From contig JAPLXZ010000014.1 in the NCBI GenBank assembly GCA_026395815.1, positions 1 through 43,595 on the forward strand: a DNA stretch of 43,595 nucleotides. The letters run 5' to 3'. Shown here in pieces: positions 1-9,233 of this stretch; within the stretch, counting starts at the first letter, position 1; every line of letters starts with the position of its first letter. The notes below the pieces were generated by a model. That model saw only the letters and a program-made list of their open reading frames with translations, was not told the DNA's origin and did not search any database. A program made the translations under genes and the position numbers. This stretch comes from Candidatus Pacearchaeota archaeon (lineage in GTDB: Archaea > Nanobdellota > Nanobdellia > Pacearchaeales > GW2011-AR1).

Positions 1-530
1 TTGTGATACATTTACTCCTAAAACATTTTGAAGAGTTGTTAAAGCTGTCCAATTTCTTGATACGTTTGTTCCAAGAACATTCTGTAAATTTGTTAAAGAT
101 GAATGGTTGTAAGCATATTGATTTACCCAATTGTTGTCCCATGTGGAATTATAGGCATTAAAAGTATCCAAAGTGTAATTATCAGAATAATTATAATTCC
201 AAGTTAAGTTGTAAGCATTAACAGTAAGCGCTGTCCAGTTTGTAGATATGTTTGTAGCATAAGTAGCATAAGTTGCATTGTAAGTATCTATCCATCTTGT
301 ATCATAAGCAGCACGAGTCATTTCTGTCCAGTTTTGTGATACATTTACTCCTAAAACATTTTGAAGATTTGTTAAAGCTGTCAAATTTCTTGATACGTTT
401 GTTCCAAGAACATTCTGTAAATTTGTTAAAGATGAATGGTTGTAAGCATATTGATTTACCCAATTGTTGTCCCAGGTAGCATTGTAAGTAGTGAAAGTTG
501 TTGCTGTCCAGTTTGTAGATGCATTTGTCC
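1..530 (-). CDS. C-terminal continuation of the repeat-rich surface protein, third reading-frame segment, open to the window edge (partial)
   Basis: On the minus strand from about 527 to 1 the frame reads NASTNWTATTFTTYNATWDNNWVNQYAYNHSSLTNLQNVLGTNVSRN... with no stop, the same repeat vocabulary as ORF 302..2497 but in another frame. Absent from the ORF track because it runs off the edge. Confidence 0.7.
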
Positions 531-2497
531 CAGGTAGCATTGTAAGTGCTACGAGTTATTTCTGTGTAGTTTATGGATGCATTAGACTCTCCACCCAAGT
601 TCCATCTTGTATCATAAGTATCAAACACAATCTTAGTATAATTTAAAGAGACGTTTGTAGCATAGGCATCATAGGTAGCATTATAAGTTGAACTCCATGT
701 AGCGTTGTATAGATTAACAGTTGCTAATGTTTGATTGTAAGCATATTGATTTACCCAATTGTTGTCCCAGGTAGCATTGTAAGTAGTGAAAGTTGTTGCT
801 GTCCAGTTTGTAGATACGTTTGTTAAATAAGACGCATAAGTTGCATTGTAAGTATCTATCCATCTTACATCATAAGCAGCACGAGTCATTTCTGTCCAGT
901 TTAAGGTCATATTAGGATTCATAGTATTCATATTTGCTGTTGTAAAGTTTGCATTTTGCATATCGCTTATATTTGCTATCATTCCAACAGTTTGATTGTA
1001 CATTGTTCCTAGATTGCCTGTAGTGAAATTTGCAAGTCTAAGTGTAATTGCTGTCCAGTTTTGAGATACATTTACTCCTAAAACATTCTGCAGAGTTGTT
1101 AGATCTGTCCAGTTTCTTGAAACATTAGTTCCAAGAACATTTTGCAAGTTTGTTAAAGAAGAGTGATTATATGCATATTGGTTTACCCAATTGTTGTCCC
1201 AGGTAGCATTGTATGCGCTTACTGTTGCTGAAGTGTAATTGAAAGAGTAATTATAGTTCCATGTTAAGTTGTAAGCATTAACAGTAAGTGCTGTCCAGTT
1301 TGTAGATACGTTTGTTAAGTAAGTATCATAAGTAGCATTGTAAGTTGAACTCCATGTAGCATTGTATAGATTAACAGTTGCTAATGTTTGATTGTAAGCG
1401 TATTGGTTTACCCAGTTGTTGTCCCAGGTAGCATTCCATGTGTTAAAGATACTTGTATTCACATAAGTTGCATTGTAAGTTGAACTCCATGTAGCGTTGT
1501 ATAGATTAACAGTTGCTAATGTTTGATTGTAAGCCCAGAGATTATAGGTTGTATTGTAAGTTGAGGCGTTTGTTAGGAAAGTATCATAAGTAGCATTGTA
1601 AGTTGAACTCCATGTAGCATTGTATAGATTAACAGTTGCTAAGGTTTGATTGTAAGCGTATTGGTTTACCCAATTATTGTCCCAAGTTGTGTTGTAAGCA
1701 TTGAATGCTGTTACAGTCCAGTTTCTTGAAACATTAGTTCCAAGAACATTTTGAAGAGTTGTTAGATCAGTCCAGTTTCTACTTACATTTGTTCCTAGAA
1801 CATTCTGCAGATTAACTAATGAAGAATGATTGTAAGCGTACTGGTTTACCCAGGTATTATCCCATGTGGAATTATAGGCATTAAAAGTATCCAAAGTGTA
1901 ATTATCAGAGTAATTATAGTTCCATGTTAAGTTGTAAGCATTAACAGTAAGTGCTGTCCAGTTTGTAGATACGTTTGTTAAATAAGACGCATAAGTAGCA
2001 TTGTAAGTATCTATCCATCTCGCATCATAAGCAGCACGAGTTATTTCTGTCCAGTTTATATTCCTAAGGAAAGAACTATCCCAAGTAGCATTCCATAAGT
2101 TGAAAGCAGCTAAAGTTTGATTGTAAGACCAAAGATTGTAGGTAGTATTGTAAGTTGAGGCATTTGTTAGGAAAGTATCATAAGTAGCATTGTAAGTTGA
2201 ACTCCATGTAGCATTGTCTAGATTAACAGTTGCTAATGTTTGAGTGTAAGCGTATTGGGATACCCAGTTGTTGTCCCAGGTAGCATTCCATGTGTTAAAG
2301 ATACTTGTATTCAAATAAGAGTAATTATAATTCCATGTTTGATTGTAAGCATTAACAGTAAGCGCTGTCCAGTTTGTAGATACGTTTGTTAAATAAGTAT
2401 CATAAGTTGCATTGTAAGTTGAACTCCATGTAGCGTTGTATAGATTAACAGTTGCTAATGTTTGATTGTACATCCCATGTAGCGTTGTATAAGTCAA
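302..2497 (-). CDS. Repeat-rich, N-glycosylation-sequon-dense secreted surface protein, middle segment
   Basis: Imperfect repeats such as YNQTLATVNLYNATWSSTYNATYDTYLTNVSTNWTALTVNAYNLTW; the last ~80 residues (KCIYKLDSNNFHYLQ...) are an out-of-frame reading of the same repeats. Confidence 0.75.
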   Translation of the reverse strand: MTYTTLHGMYNQTLATVNLYNATWSSTYNATYDTYLTNVSTNWTALTVNAYNQTWNYNYSYLNTSIFNTWNATWDNNWVSQYAYTQTLATVNLDNATWSSTYNATYDTFLTNASTYNTTYNLWSYNQTLAAFNLWNATWDSSFLRNINWTEITRAAYDARWIDTYNATYASYLTNVSTNWTALTVNAYNLTWNYNYSDNYTLDTFNAYNSTWDNTWVNQYAYNHSSLVNLQNVLGTNVSRNWTDLTTLQNVLGTNVSRNWTVTAFNAYNTTWDNNWVNQYAYNQTLATVNLYNATWSSTYNATYDTFLTNASTYNTTYNLWAYNQTLATVNLYNATWSSTYNATYVNTSIFNTWNATWDNNWVNQYAYNQTLATVNLYNATWSSTYNATYDTYLTNVSTNWTALTVNAYNLTWNYNYSFNYTSATVSAYNATWDNNWVNQYAYNHSSLTNLQNVLGTNVSRNWTDLTTLQNVLGVNVSQNWTAITLRLANFTTGNLGTMYNQTVGMIANISDMQNANFTTANMNTMNPNMTLNWTEMTRAAYDVRWIDTYNATYASYLTNVSTNWTATTFTTYNATWDNNWVNQYAYNQTLATVNLYNATWSSTYNATYDAYATNVSLNYTKIVFDTYDTRWNLGGESNASINYTEITRSTYNATWDKCIYKLDSNNFHYLQCYLGQQLGKSICLQPFIFNKFTECSWNKRIKKFDSFNKSSKCFRSKCITKLDRNDSCCL

Positions 2498-4067
2498 AAA
2501 CTATCTTTGTATAGTTTAAAGAAACATTATAAGCATAAGAAGCATATGTCTCATTATATCCTTCTCCTATAGCCCATCTTGCATCCCAAGTATCAAATAC
2601 AATCTTAGTATAATTCAAAGATACGTTTGTTTCCCAAGCAGATAAGTTAGTAGCATTATTTAACCAGATATTTCCCGAGAAATTTCCTGATCCTTTTACA
2701 TCTAATTTCTGAGTAGGAGTAGATGTTCCTACTCCAAGACTACCTAAAAAGTAATTGTTTCCTGTACCATTTGATGCTACTTGCCCAGATAAGTATAAGT
2801 CTTTCCATCTATTAGAGGTATTTCCGAGACTAAAAGTATTATCAAAGTAAGGAATCATCGAACCGTTTATATTAAGATTACTTATTGACAAAGAAGTAAT
2901 ATTGTAAACATATAGTGTTTGAGCAAATAAATCTCCCCCTGATATTGAAAGACCTCCCTGTTCCCAACCCCCATTAAAATCAAAATCTCCTGTTACAGAT
3001 TTATTTAGAGGCATAAAATAACTGCTATCATAAGTATCTAAAAAACTAGAAGCATTAACATTCAATTTTGCCTCATTAGCGGCTAAAAGGTATAAAGAAA
3101 GGTTATAAGTAACATTCCATAGGTTTAGGGCGGCTAATGTTTGGTTGTAAGCCCAAAGATTATAAGTTGTATTGTAAGTAGAAGCATTTGATAGATATGC
3201 CTCATAAGTGGCATTGTAGGTTGAACTCCATGGAGCATTGTATAAATCAAAGACTATCTTTGTCCAGTTTAAAGAGACATTATAAGCGTAAGAAGCATAG
3301 GTCTCATTATATCCTTCTCCTATAGCCCATCTTGCATCCCAAGTATCAAATATAATCTTACTGTAATTCAAAGAGATATTTGTTATCCAACTTGAAATAT
3401 CAGTTATATTGTTTATGTAGATTGTTCCTGAAAAATTTCCCTTTCCTCTAACATCTAATGCCTGGGTAGGATATTCGGTTCCAATTCCAATTCTTCCTGT
3501 AGTGGTTATATTTCCAGTACCATTTATGTTTCCTATGAAGTCTATTGCTTGAACAAACAATTTGGTTACCCTGTTTGTTAAACTACCCAACCAACCAAAA
3601 AAACCTGTGCCAGTAGTAGTTATATTATAAGCTCCCATATCCAAATTAACATCAATTTCCACACCCCCTAAACTTACATTTCTTGCTCTGAATGTGTATG
3701 GGGTTCTGGCAATTTTTGAAGCATTAATAAGAACAAAGTCTCTGTAATAACAAAGCCAATATTGGTCTGAATAATTTAAAGTTGCATTTTCAAGATAGTA
3801 AGAGATGATTCCTCTTGAATCAGTAGTCAAATAAGTTGTGTTTGTGTAAACAATCTCATTACAGCTAGAATTCTTTGAGATGTTAAAAGTGAAATTAAAA
3901 CCACCTGTAATAACATCACCTGAAGAATTTAATGTTTGAATGTTTAAATGCAGGGCGTCTTCAATCTCTGCTGCTGACAAGAAGTTAATTGGAGCTAATA
4001 TTAATATAATATTAATGATAATTAATATATTAATAATAATTAATATAGTTCTCACCCCTCTTTTCAT
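2445..4067 (-). CDS. N-terminal segment of the repeat surface protein: signal peptide, then tail-fibre-like GIGT..PTQ.LDV.G.GNFSG motifs, then start of the NATW/NATY repeats
   Basis: MKRGVRTILIIINILIIINIILILAPINFLSAAEIED leader; two copies of a G(I/V)GT..PTQ(A/K)LDV(R/K)G(K/S)GNFSG motif; ends in YNATWDVQSNISNC where the frame is lost at a repeat joint. Confidence 0.75.
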   Translation of the reverse strand: MKRGVRTILIIINILIIINIILILAPINFLSAAEIEDALHLNIQTLNSSGDVITGGFNFTFNISKNSSCNEIVYTNTTYLTTDSRGIISYYLENATLNYSDQYWLCYYRDFVLINASKIARTPYTFRARNVSLGGVEIDVNLDMGAYNITTTGTGFFGWLGSLTNRVTKLFVQAIDFIGNINGTGNITTTGRIGIGTEYPTQALDVRGKGNFSGTIYINNITDISSWITNISLNYSKIIFDTWDARWAIGEGYNETYASYAYNVSLNWTKIVFDLYNAPWSSTYNATYEAYLSNASTYNTTYNLWAYNQTLAALNLWNVTYNLSLYLLAANEAKLNVNASSFLDTYDSSYFMPLNKSVTGDFDFNGGWEQGGLSISGGDLFAQTLYVYNITSLSISNLNINGSMIPYFDNTFSLGNTSNRWKDLYLSGQVASNGTGNNYFLGSLGVGTSTPTQKLDVKGSGNFSGNIWLNNATNLSAWETNVSLNYTKIVFDTWDARWAIGEGYNETYASYAYNVSLNYTKIVFDLYNATWDVQSNISNC

Positions 4068-4298
4068 GATAATTTTAGCATTTTCTTATTTATAAATCTT
4101 ATTGGAGTGTAGAGTAAAAGAAGGAAAAAAGTTTCCCTACATAAAATATACCGTCGATAAAGTAGTTTCCTACAAAATATGGCAAAAATAGATGTAAGAT
4201 AACTAAAATAAAAAATAAGTAACTTTTAAATACATAAATAACTATAATAAGTTTAATGAGGTAGATAGAATTTCAAAGAAATTTTTATTTCATTACAT

Positions 4299-4419
4299 GA
4301 GCCTGTAGCTCAGCTCGGTTAGAGCACTGCTCTTATATGAGTACAATTCATTAGGATTGTATATATCTTAGTTTTGCTAAGAAAGGCAGGGGTCCACGGT
4401 TCAAATCCGTGCAGGCTCA
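4299..4419 (+). tRNA. tRNA with intron, probably tRNA-Ile(UAU); intron about 4338..4383
   Basis: Acceptor GAGCCTG/CAGGCTC plus A; D arm GCTCAGCTCGGTTAGAGC; anticodon stem CTGCT/GGCAG; T arm CACGG-TTCAAAT-CCGTG. Splicing at 37/38 with central helix CTTA/TAAG gives loop CU-UAU-AA. The inner helix of the BHB is not convincing. Confidence 0.75.
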
Positions 4420-4429
4420 TAGCAACTTT

Positions 4430-5318
4430 TTATTTTAGAAATCTTTCTGTTTTAAGAAATAGATTATGCATATCAAAATTTTTGTTTATAGATTTATCTA
4501 ACCATCCCGGAACCCTTATATTAAGCTTTTTTCTGATAAGTGTTTTGATTGATTTTCCTGCATATATCTTTTGAATTGGAACTTTAAACCCATTAGATTT
4601 AGTTTTTCTTAATAGACAAAAGATACCAAAATTATTCTCTTTTTGCATACCCTGTGTGAAGATTTCATCAATATAATCAAACTTAATTTTATCAATCTTG
4701 TCTGTGATATTATGCACAGTAAACTTGCTGCCATTATGGATAATCCCTATTCACATACTGGCTATTTCATAATTATTAGCTAATGCCAAATCCTTAAAAA
4801 AAATCTGGTTATAGGAAAAAAATCCATGATTAACATGATTAACACTAGGGACTCCATGGAACATATAACCCCCAACTTTAGTCAGATTATGCGCATTCTT
4901 GAAGCACATGTATTGGTTTAGTATGTGTTCGGTTGTCCCATGATTAGTAACAAAATCGAACTGTTTATTAAAATTATAAGCCTTACTTAAATCATAATCT
5001 AACCTAAATTTATGGGAATTATTTCCTCCATCAAGATCTATGCTTTCATAATCCTGCATGCCCATCCATTCATATATGTTTTTTCCAGGCAAAACACAAA
5101 CATTAGTCATTGCTTATGCTTCTACCGCCTAAATCTGAATGTGCCTTTTGGAGCAGACTAGCATCTTTTCCTATAGTCTTCAAAAATTCCACTATATCCT
5201 TCCCATCAGACGAAACAAGGTTCTGTGAACCTAACTCAACAACAGAGTTTATCTTACTAAAGAACCCTTTTTTGTACAATTCAAAGTATATATCAAAAGC
5301 AAATTTGCCTATTCCCAT
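4430..5318 (-). pseudogene. SAM-dependent methyltransferase-like gene disrupted by a frameshift (~5105) and an in-frame TGA (4751-4753)
   Basis: ORFs 5103..5318 (VVELGSQNLVSSDGKDIVEFL), 4751..5110 (EWMGMQDYESIDLDGG...FDFVTNHGTTEHILNQ) and 4430..4717 read as consecutive parts of one protein. The last two are in the same frame, separated by one TGA. Confidence 0.65.
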
Positions 5319-5390
5319 CTTGTTTAAACACCTTTAGATTAATTGTAGAGAAAGAGATTTTATTATCTTTTTATAGATTTCTATACTCGA

Positions 5391-5464
5391 ATGCCCCGTC
5401 CGGGATTCGAACCCGGGTTTCAGCCTTGAAAGGGATGTGTCCTTGGCCTCTAGACTAACGGGGC
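5391..5464 (-). tRNA. tRNA-Glu(UUC)
   Basis: Minus strand GCCCCGT...ACGGGGC plus A; T arm CCGGG-TTCGAAT-CCCGG; anticodon loop CTTTCAA. One T/C mismatch in the anticodon stem (CATCC/GGCTG). Confidence 0.85.
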
Positions 5465-5568
5465 TTTTTATAATACAATGTCCGATAGTCTTAAGCTTTA
5501 GCTTTTTAGACTAACAGGCATGAGTATCAAAGAAAAAATTAGTTTTTAAACATAACTAATAAAACTAC

Positions 5569-6099
5569 TCATTTTTCTTTAATTTTCTCAACTCTGTAAG
5601 AGTATATTTCTGCATCTTTCCATGCATTTTTCTCAAGTCCTGTTTTAGCAGAAAGATGCTCTAAAAACTCAATCTTGTCAGGAATTTCTTCCCAAACTTG
5701 TGGTAAAAAGGTAGCAGAATTATACCCTTTTTTTAAGATAATTCCCATATTCTTGTCAATTTTCTTCAAAAGTTCCTTATTATCTTTGAATTCCAATCTT
5801 TCAGGGACTGATAAGACAGATATCTCTATTCTGATATCCAAAAGCTCGTTTTCCCTTAATGAAGGAAATCTGAAATCATTAAAACCTGCATTTATCGCAT
5901 TTTCAACAATATCTTGGTATAGTGCTTGTCTTGGATACAAGGTTCCTATACAACCCCTAAGTTCATTCTTTTTAGTTAAGGTCACAAAACAGGCTTTCTT
6001 TTCAGAATATTTCTCTTTTATGCTTTCTGGGATAATTAGTTTTTTTCCTTTAAGATGAAATTCAAGTGTTTTTCTTGCCAAGCTTAAAAGCTCTTTCAT
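5569..6099 (-). CDS. AMMECR1 domain protein (AmmeMemoRadiSam system protein A)
   Basis: ACFVTLTKKNELRGCIGTLYPRQALYQDIVENAINAGFNDFRFPSL and VWEEIPDKIEFLEHLSAKTGL motifs of the AMMECR1 family. Confidence 0.9.
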   Translation of the reverse strand: MKELLSLARKTLEFHLKGKKLIIPESIKEKYSEKKACFVTLTKKNELRGCIGTLYPRQALYQDIVENAINAGFNDFRFPSLRENELLDIRIEISVLSVPERLEFKDNKELLKKIDKNMGIILKKGYNSATFLPQVWEEIPDKIEFLEHLSAKTGLEKNAWKDAEIYSYRVEKIKEK

Positions 6100-6956
6100 A
6101 TGTTTCCAAGATGTACATATTTTAAATATTTTTTTCCAATTTTATAAGCCCTATTCATGCTTTCAATAGGAGTGATAGGCTTGTTTAACATTCTATACAT
6201 AGGAAAAAACCTAGAGATATGCCATGGAATGCTATCACTAATAGAAGCAATAAATCTTGCTATTTTTTCAAATTCTTTGTCTGAATCATTCAGTCCAGGA
6301 ATAACTAAGGTAGTGAGTTCTATATGGATTCCTTTTTCGTGTGCTCTTTTTATTGTTTCTAACACTGATTTTAATCTTCCCCCACAATATTTTCTGTAAA
6401 AATCCTCGCTAAAAGATTTCAAATCAATGTTCATTGCATCTACATAATTAGAAATATAATCAAAACTCTCCTTGCTAAAAAAGCCATTCGTTACTAATAC
6501 ATTTTTCAATCCCCTCTTCTTGGCTAATATTGCTGTATCTTTAACAAATTCTATAAAAATTGCTGGTTCATTATAAGTATAGGATATGCTTTTACATCTA
6601 TTTTTAATCGCTTTTTCTACAATCTCTTCTGGTTTAATCTCTTTTCCGAATATAATTCCTTGTTTTGAAACCTGAGAAATATCATAATTCTGGCAAAAAT
6701 CACATTTGAAATTACATCCAACAGTTCCAATAGAAAAACTCGTTGTTCTGGGAAGAAAATGATATAATGGCTTTTTTTCAATAGGATCAACATTCATTGA
6801 AGCAACTTTTCCATAGACTAAAAGAAATAATTTTCCGTCGATATTTTTTCTAACTCCGCAAATTCCTGTTTTGTCTTTAGAAATTAAGCATTTATGGCTA
6901 CAAGCCAAGCATCTAACCTTATTTTTTTCTTTTTTGTAGAGTTCTGCTTCTCTCAT
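6096..6956 (-). CDS. AmmeMemoRadiSam system radical SAM enzyme
   Basis: CxxxCxxC motif in IGTVGCNFKCDFCQNYDISQ; IEKKPLYHFLPRTTSFSIGTVGCNF and IPWHISRFFPMYRM are typical; overlaps the AMMECR1 gene by 4 nt. Confidence 0.9.
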   Translation of the reverse strand: MREAELYKKEKNKVRCLACSHKCLISKDKTGICGVRKNIDGKLFLLVYGKVASMNVDPIEKKPLYHFLPRTTSFSIGTVGCNFKCDFCQNYDISQVSKQGIIFGKEIKPEEIVEKAIKNRCKSISYTYNEPAIFIEFVKDTAILAKKRGLKNVLVTNGFFSKESFDYISNYVDAMNIDLKSFSEDFYRKYCGGRLKSVLETIKRAHEKGIHIELTTLVIPGLNDSDKEFEKIARFIASISDSIPWHISRFFPMYRMLNKPITPIESMNRAYKIGKKYLKYVHLGNI

Positions 6957-6992
6957 GATAAATTATATATACTTTAATAAATAAATCTTGTT

Positions 6993-7700
6993 ATGTGGTA
7001 TCTTCAAAATAGGGAAGAATTAGACAAAGAAATAAGTGAATTCTTAAATCAAAGAATAGAGAAGATACCAAAGAAAATTAATGGGTTAATTCTCCCTCAT
7101 GCAGGATATCTATTTAGTGGAAAGATAATGGGAAAGGCTATTAGATTGATTAAAAATAAAAGAATAAAAAGGGCCATTATCCTTGGGCCTTCTCATAATG
7201 TTTATTTAAATGGAGTAGTTACTTCTTCTAAAAAACAATGGAAAACTCCTCTTGGAGAAATCAATATATCTGAGTCTGATTTTGAGAAAGGAGAGATTGA
7301 ACACGAGCATTCGATAGACAATCAAATTCCATTTCTTCAAAAGTTAAAGATTAAAGAAATTCTTCCGCTTATGGTTGGAGAAATAAATAACATGGAGGCT
7401 ATGAAAATTGCTGAAAAGATTTCAAATATTGAGGGAATTTATATTTTTTCAACTGATTTAAGCCATTTTTTTCTTTATGAAACAGCTGTAGAAAAAGACA
7501 GAAGAAGTATAGAAATTATAGAAAAATTAGATGTTGAAAATTTTGATAAGATTGATGCTTGTGGAATTTATCCTTTACGAATTTTAATGTATTTATGTAA
7601 AATAAAAAATTTCAAACCGCATTTAATTGAATATAAAAATTCTGGAGATATTACAGGAGAACAAGCAAACGTTGTGGGTTATGCGAGTTTTTTCTTCTAA
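6993..7700 (+). CDS. MEMO1 family protein (AmmeMemoRadiSam system protein B)
   Basis: LILPHAGYLFSG, ILGPSHNVYLNGV, EHSIDNQIPFLQ, IFSTDLSHFF motifs. Confidence 0.9.
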   Translation: MWYLQNREELDKEISEFLNQRIEKIPKKINGLILPHAGYLFSGKIMGKAIRLIKNKRIKRAIILGPSHNVYLNGVVTSSKKQWKTPLGEINISESDFEKGEIEHEHSIDNQIPFLQKLKIKEILPLMVGEINNMEAMKIAEKISNIEGIYIFSTDLSHFFLYETAVEKDRRSIEIIEKLDVENFDKIDACGIYPLRILMYLCKIKNFKPHLIEYKNSGDITGEQANVVGYASFFF

Positions 7701-7788
7701 CAGCATTTTATTAATATTAGAAGAAGGAACGAGTAGAGTTTTTTCTTCTAACAGCATTTTATTAATATTAGAAGAAAGAACGAGTAGG
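7687..7788. repeat. Two tandem copies of a 51-bp unit, each containing TTCTTCTAA...TTAGAAGAA inverted repeats
   Basis: 7687-7737 and 7738-7788 are nearly identical (gttttttcttctaacagcattttattaatattagaagaa[g/a]gaacgagtag). Confidence 0.9.
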
Positions 7789-7803
7789 GTTTTTGGTTTT
7801 AAT

Positions 7804-9171
7804 CTATTTCAAATTTTTAGTCATATAGGTATTTTCTAACTTATAACCTAAATTTTTATAATATTCTCTAACTCCTACTCCGGAAATAACAAAAATTTTA
7901 TTTATTTTTTCTTTCTTTGAAATTTTTTCTGCTTCATGCATCAACCATTTTCCAATTCCTTTGTGCTGTTGTGCATTTTTGTTTTTTTCTCCTAAATTTA
8001 AAGATTTTCCATAAACATGCAACTCTCTAACAACTGCTTTGTTATTTGCAATTCTCAGTCTCAACAAAGCAAATAAAATATCATCTTCATTTATTACCTC
8101 GAAAAAATATTCTTTTCCAACAGAAGCATTATATTTTGTAATCTTTAATTTAATGTTTTTATTAATCTCTTCTTCATCCCTAATTGCAAATCCAATTTCT
8201 CTAAATCTTATCTCTTTTATCTTATCTTTCTCTTTTCTCAATTCTTTCTCAACATCCTTTCTCAAATCAATCCTCGTTGTTCCTGCAACAAGATATTCGG
8301 GAGGTATTTCTCTCATAATTCTCATAACTCTGCAGTATCTTGGAACTTCTTTTAACATATAAGTTAAAAGTTCTTCAAGTTCTTCCTTTGTATACGGTTT
8401 ATATTTATTTTTCCAGTATTCTTCTTCTAATTCTGCTCCTTTGATAACTTGGCATGGATAAATTTTTAACTGGTCTGGCCTAAATTCTTCTTCAGAAAAA
8501 AGCTTTTTGAAAAGTTTTTTATCATTTTTTAAATTACTTCCTGGCAAACCAGGCATTATGTGATAACCTACCTTAAAACCTGCATTCTTTAATTCTCTTG
8601 TTGCTTTAATAACATCATTAACACTATGTCCTCTCTTAACTAATTTGTAAATTTTATCATCTGGCATTTGAACTCCTAATTCAACTCTCGTACATCCGAG
8701 TTCTCTCATTCTATTTATATATTCAACACAAACATCTGGCCTTGTTTCTATACATAAAGCAACACATCTATGTCTTGCTTTTTCATTGATTTTTTGTGCT
8801 TTTTCTAAATTTTTAGATTTCTTTTTATTTAAAGCATCAAAACAATCCTTAATAAAACTAAATTGGAAGCTTTTAGGATATTGCAAAAAAGTCCCTCCCA
8901 TAATTATCAATTCTATTTTATCTGTAGGGTGATTCATTATTTCAAAAGCTTTTATTCTACCTTTTACTTGTTCATAAGCACTATAATCAACTTGTAAAGC
9001 TCTCATAACAACAGGACTTTTTGGAGTGTAGCTCTGGGGAACATTCAAAGAAGGACAATAAATACAATTTCCATGTTTGCATGCTCGTGGAGGGAGCATA
9101 ACTGCTACAGGAGTTATTCCAGAAATGCTTTTCGTTGGCTTTCTAATTTCATTTTTCTTTGGTTTTAACAT
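7804..9171 (-). CDS. elp3: Elp3-type tRNA uridine(34) modification enzyme (radical SAM plus GNAT)
   Basis: GITPVAVMLPPRACKHGNCIYCPSLNVPQSYTPKSPVVMRA; ETRPDVCVEYINRMRELGCTRVELGVQ; C-terminal acetyltransferase domain HKGIGKWLMHEAEKI. Confidence 0.93.
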   Translation of the reverse strand: MLKPKKNEIRKPTKSISGITPVAVMLPPRACKHGNCIYCPSLNVPQSYTPKSPVVMRALQVDYSAYEQVKGRIKAFEIMNHPTDKIELIIMGGTFLQYPKSFQFSFIKDCFDALNKKKSKNLEKAQKINEKARHRCVALCIETRPDVCVEYINRMRELGCTRVELGVQMPDDKIYKLVKRGHSVNDVIKATRELKNAGFKVGYHIMPGLPGSNLKNDKKLFKKLFSEEEFRPDQLKIYPCQVIKGAELEEEYWKNKYKPYTKEELEELLTYMLKEVPRYCRVMRIMREIPPEYLVAGTTRIDLRKDVEKELRKEKDKIKEIRFREIGFAIRDEEEINKNIKLKITKYNASVGKEYFFEVINEDDILFALLRLRIANNKAVVRELHVYGKSLNLGEKNKNAQQHKGIGKWLMHEAEKISKKEKINKIFVISGVGVREYYKNLGYKLENTYMTKNLK

Positions 9172-9233
9172 ATCTCTTTGATTGCAAGAATCCTTTTAAA
9201 TTATTTTGGGTTGTTAAAATAGATTAGATTAGA

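Noticed and set aside
273-479. Plus-strand ORF MHCKYLSILYHKQHESFL...
   Set aside because: Antisense to the repeat surface protein, which is supported by its repeat pattern and signal peptide; no family features.
1-2500. CRISPR array or DNA-level satellite in the repeat region
   Set aside because: Repeats vary in length and follow coding periodicity (YNATW, NWTA); no constant repeat/unique spacer pattern.
4751-4753. UGA recoding (Trp, Sec) in the methyltransferase-like gene
   Set aside because: The same gene has a frameshift, and UGA ends an intact gene here (ppsA), so decay is simpler; no SECIS-like structure looked for by computation.
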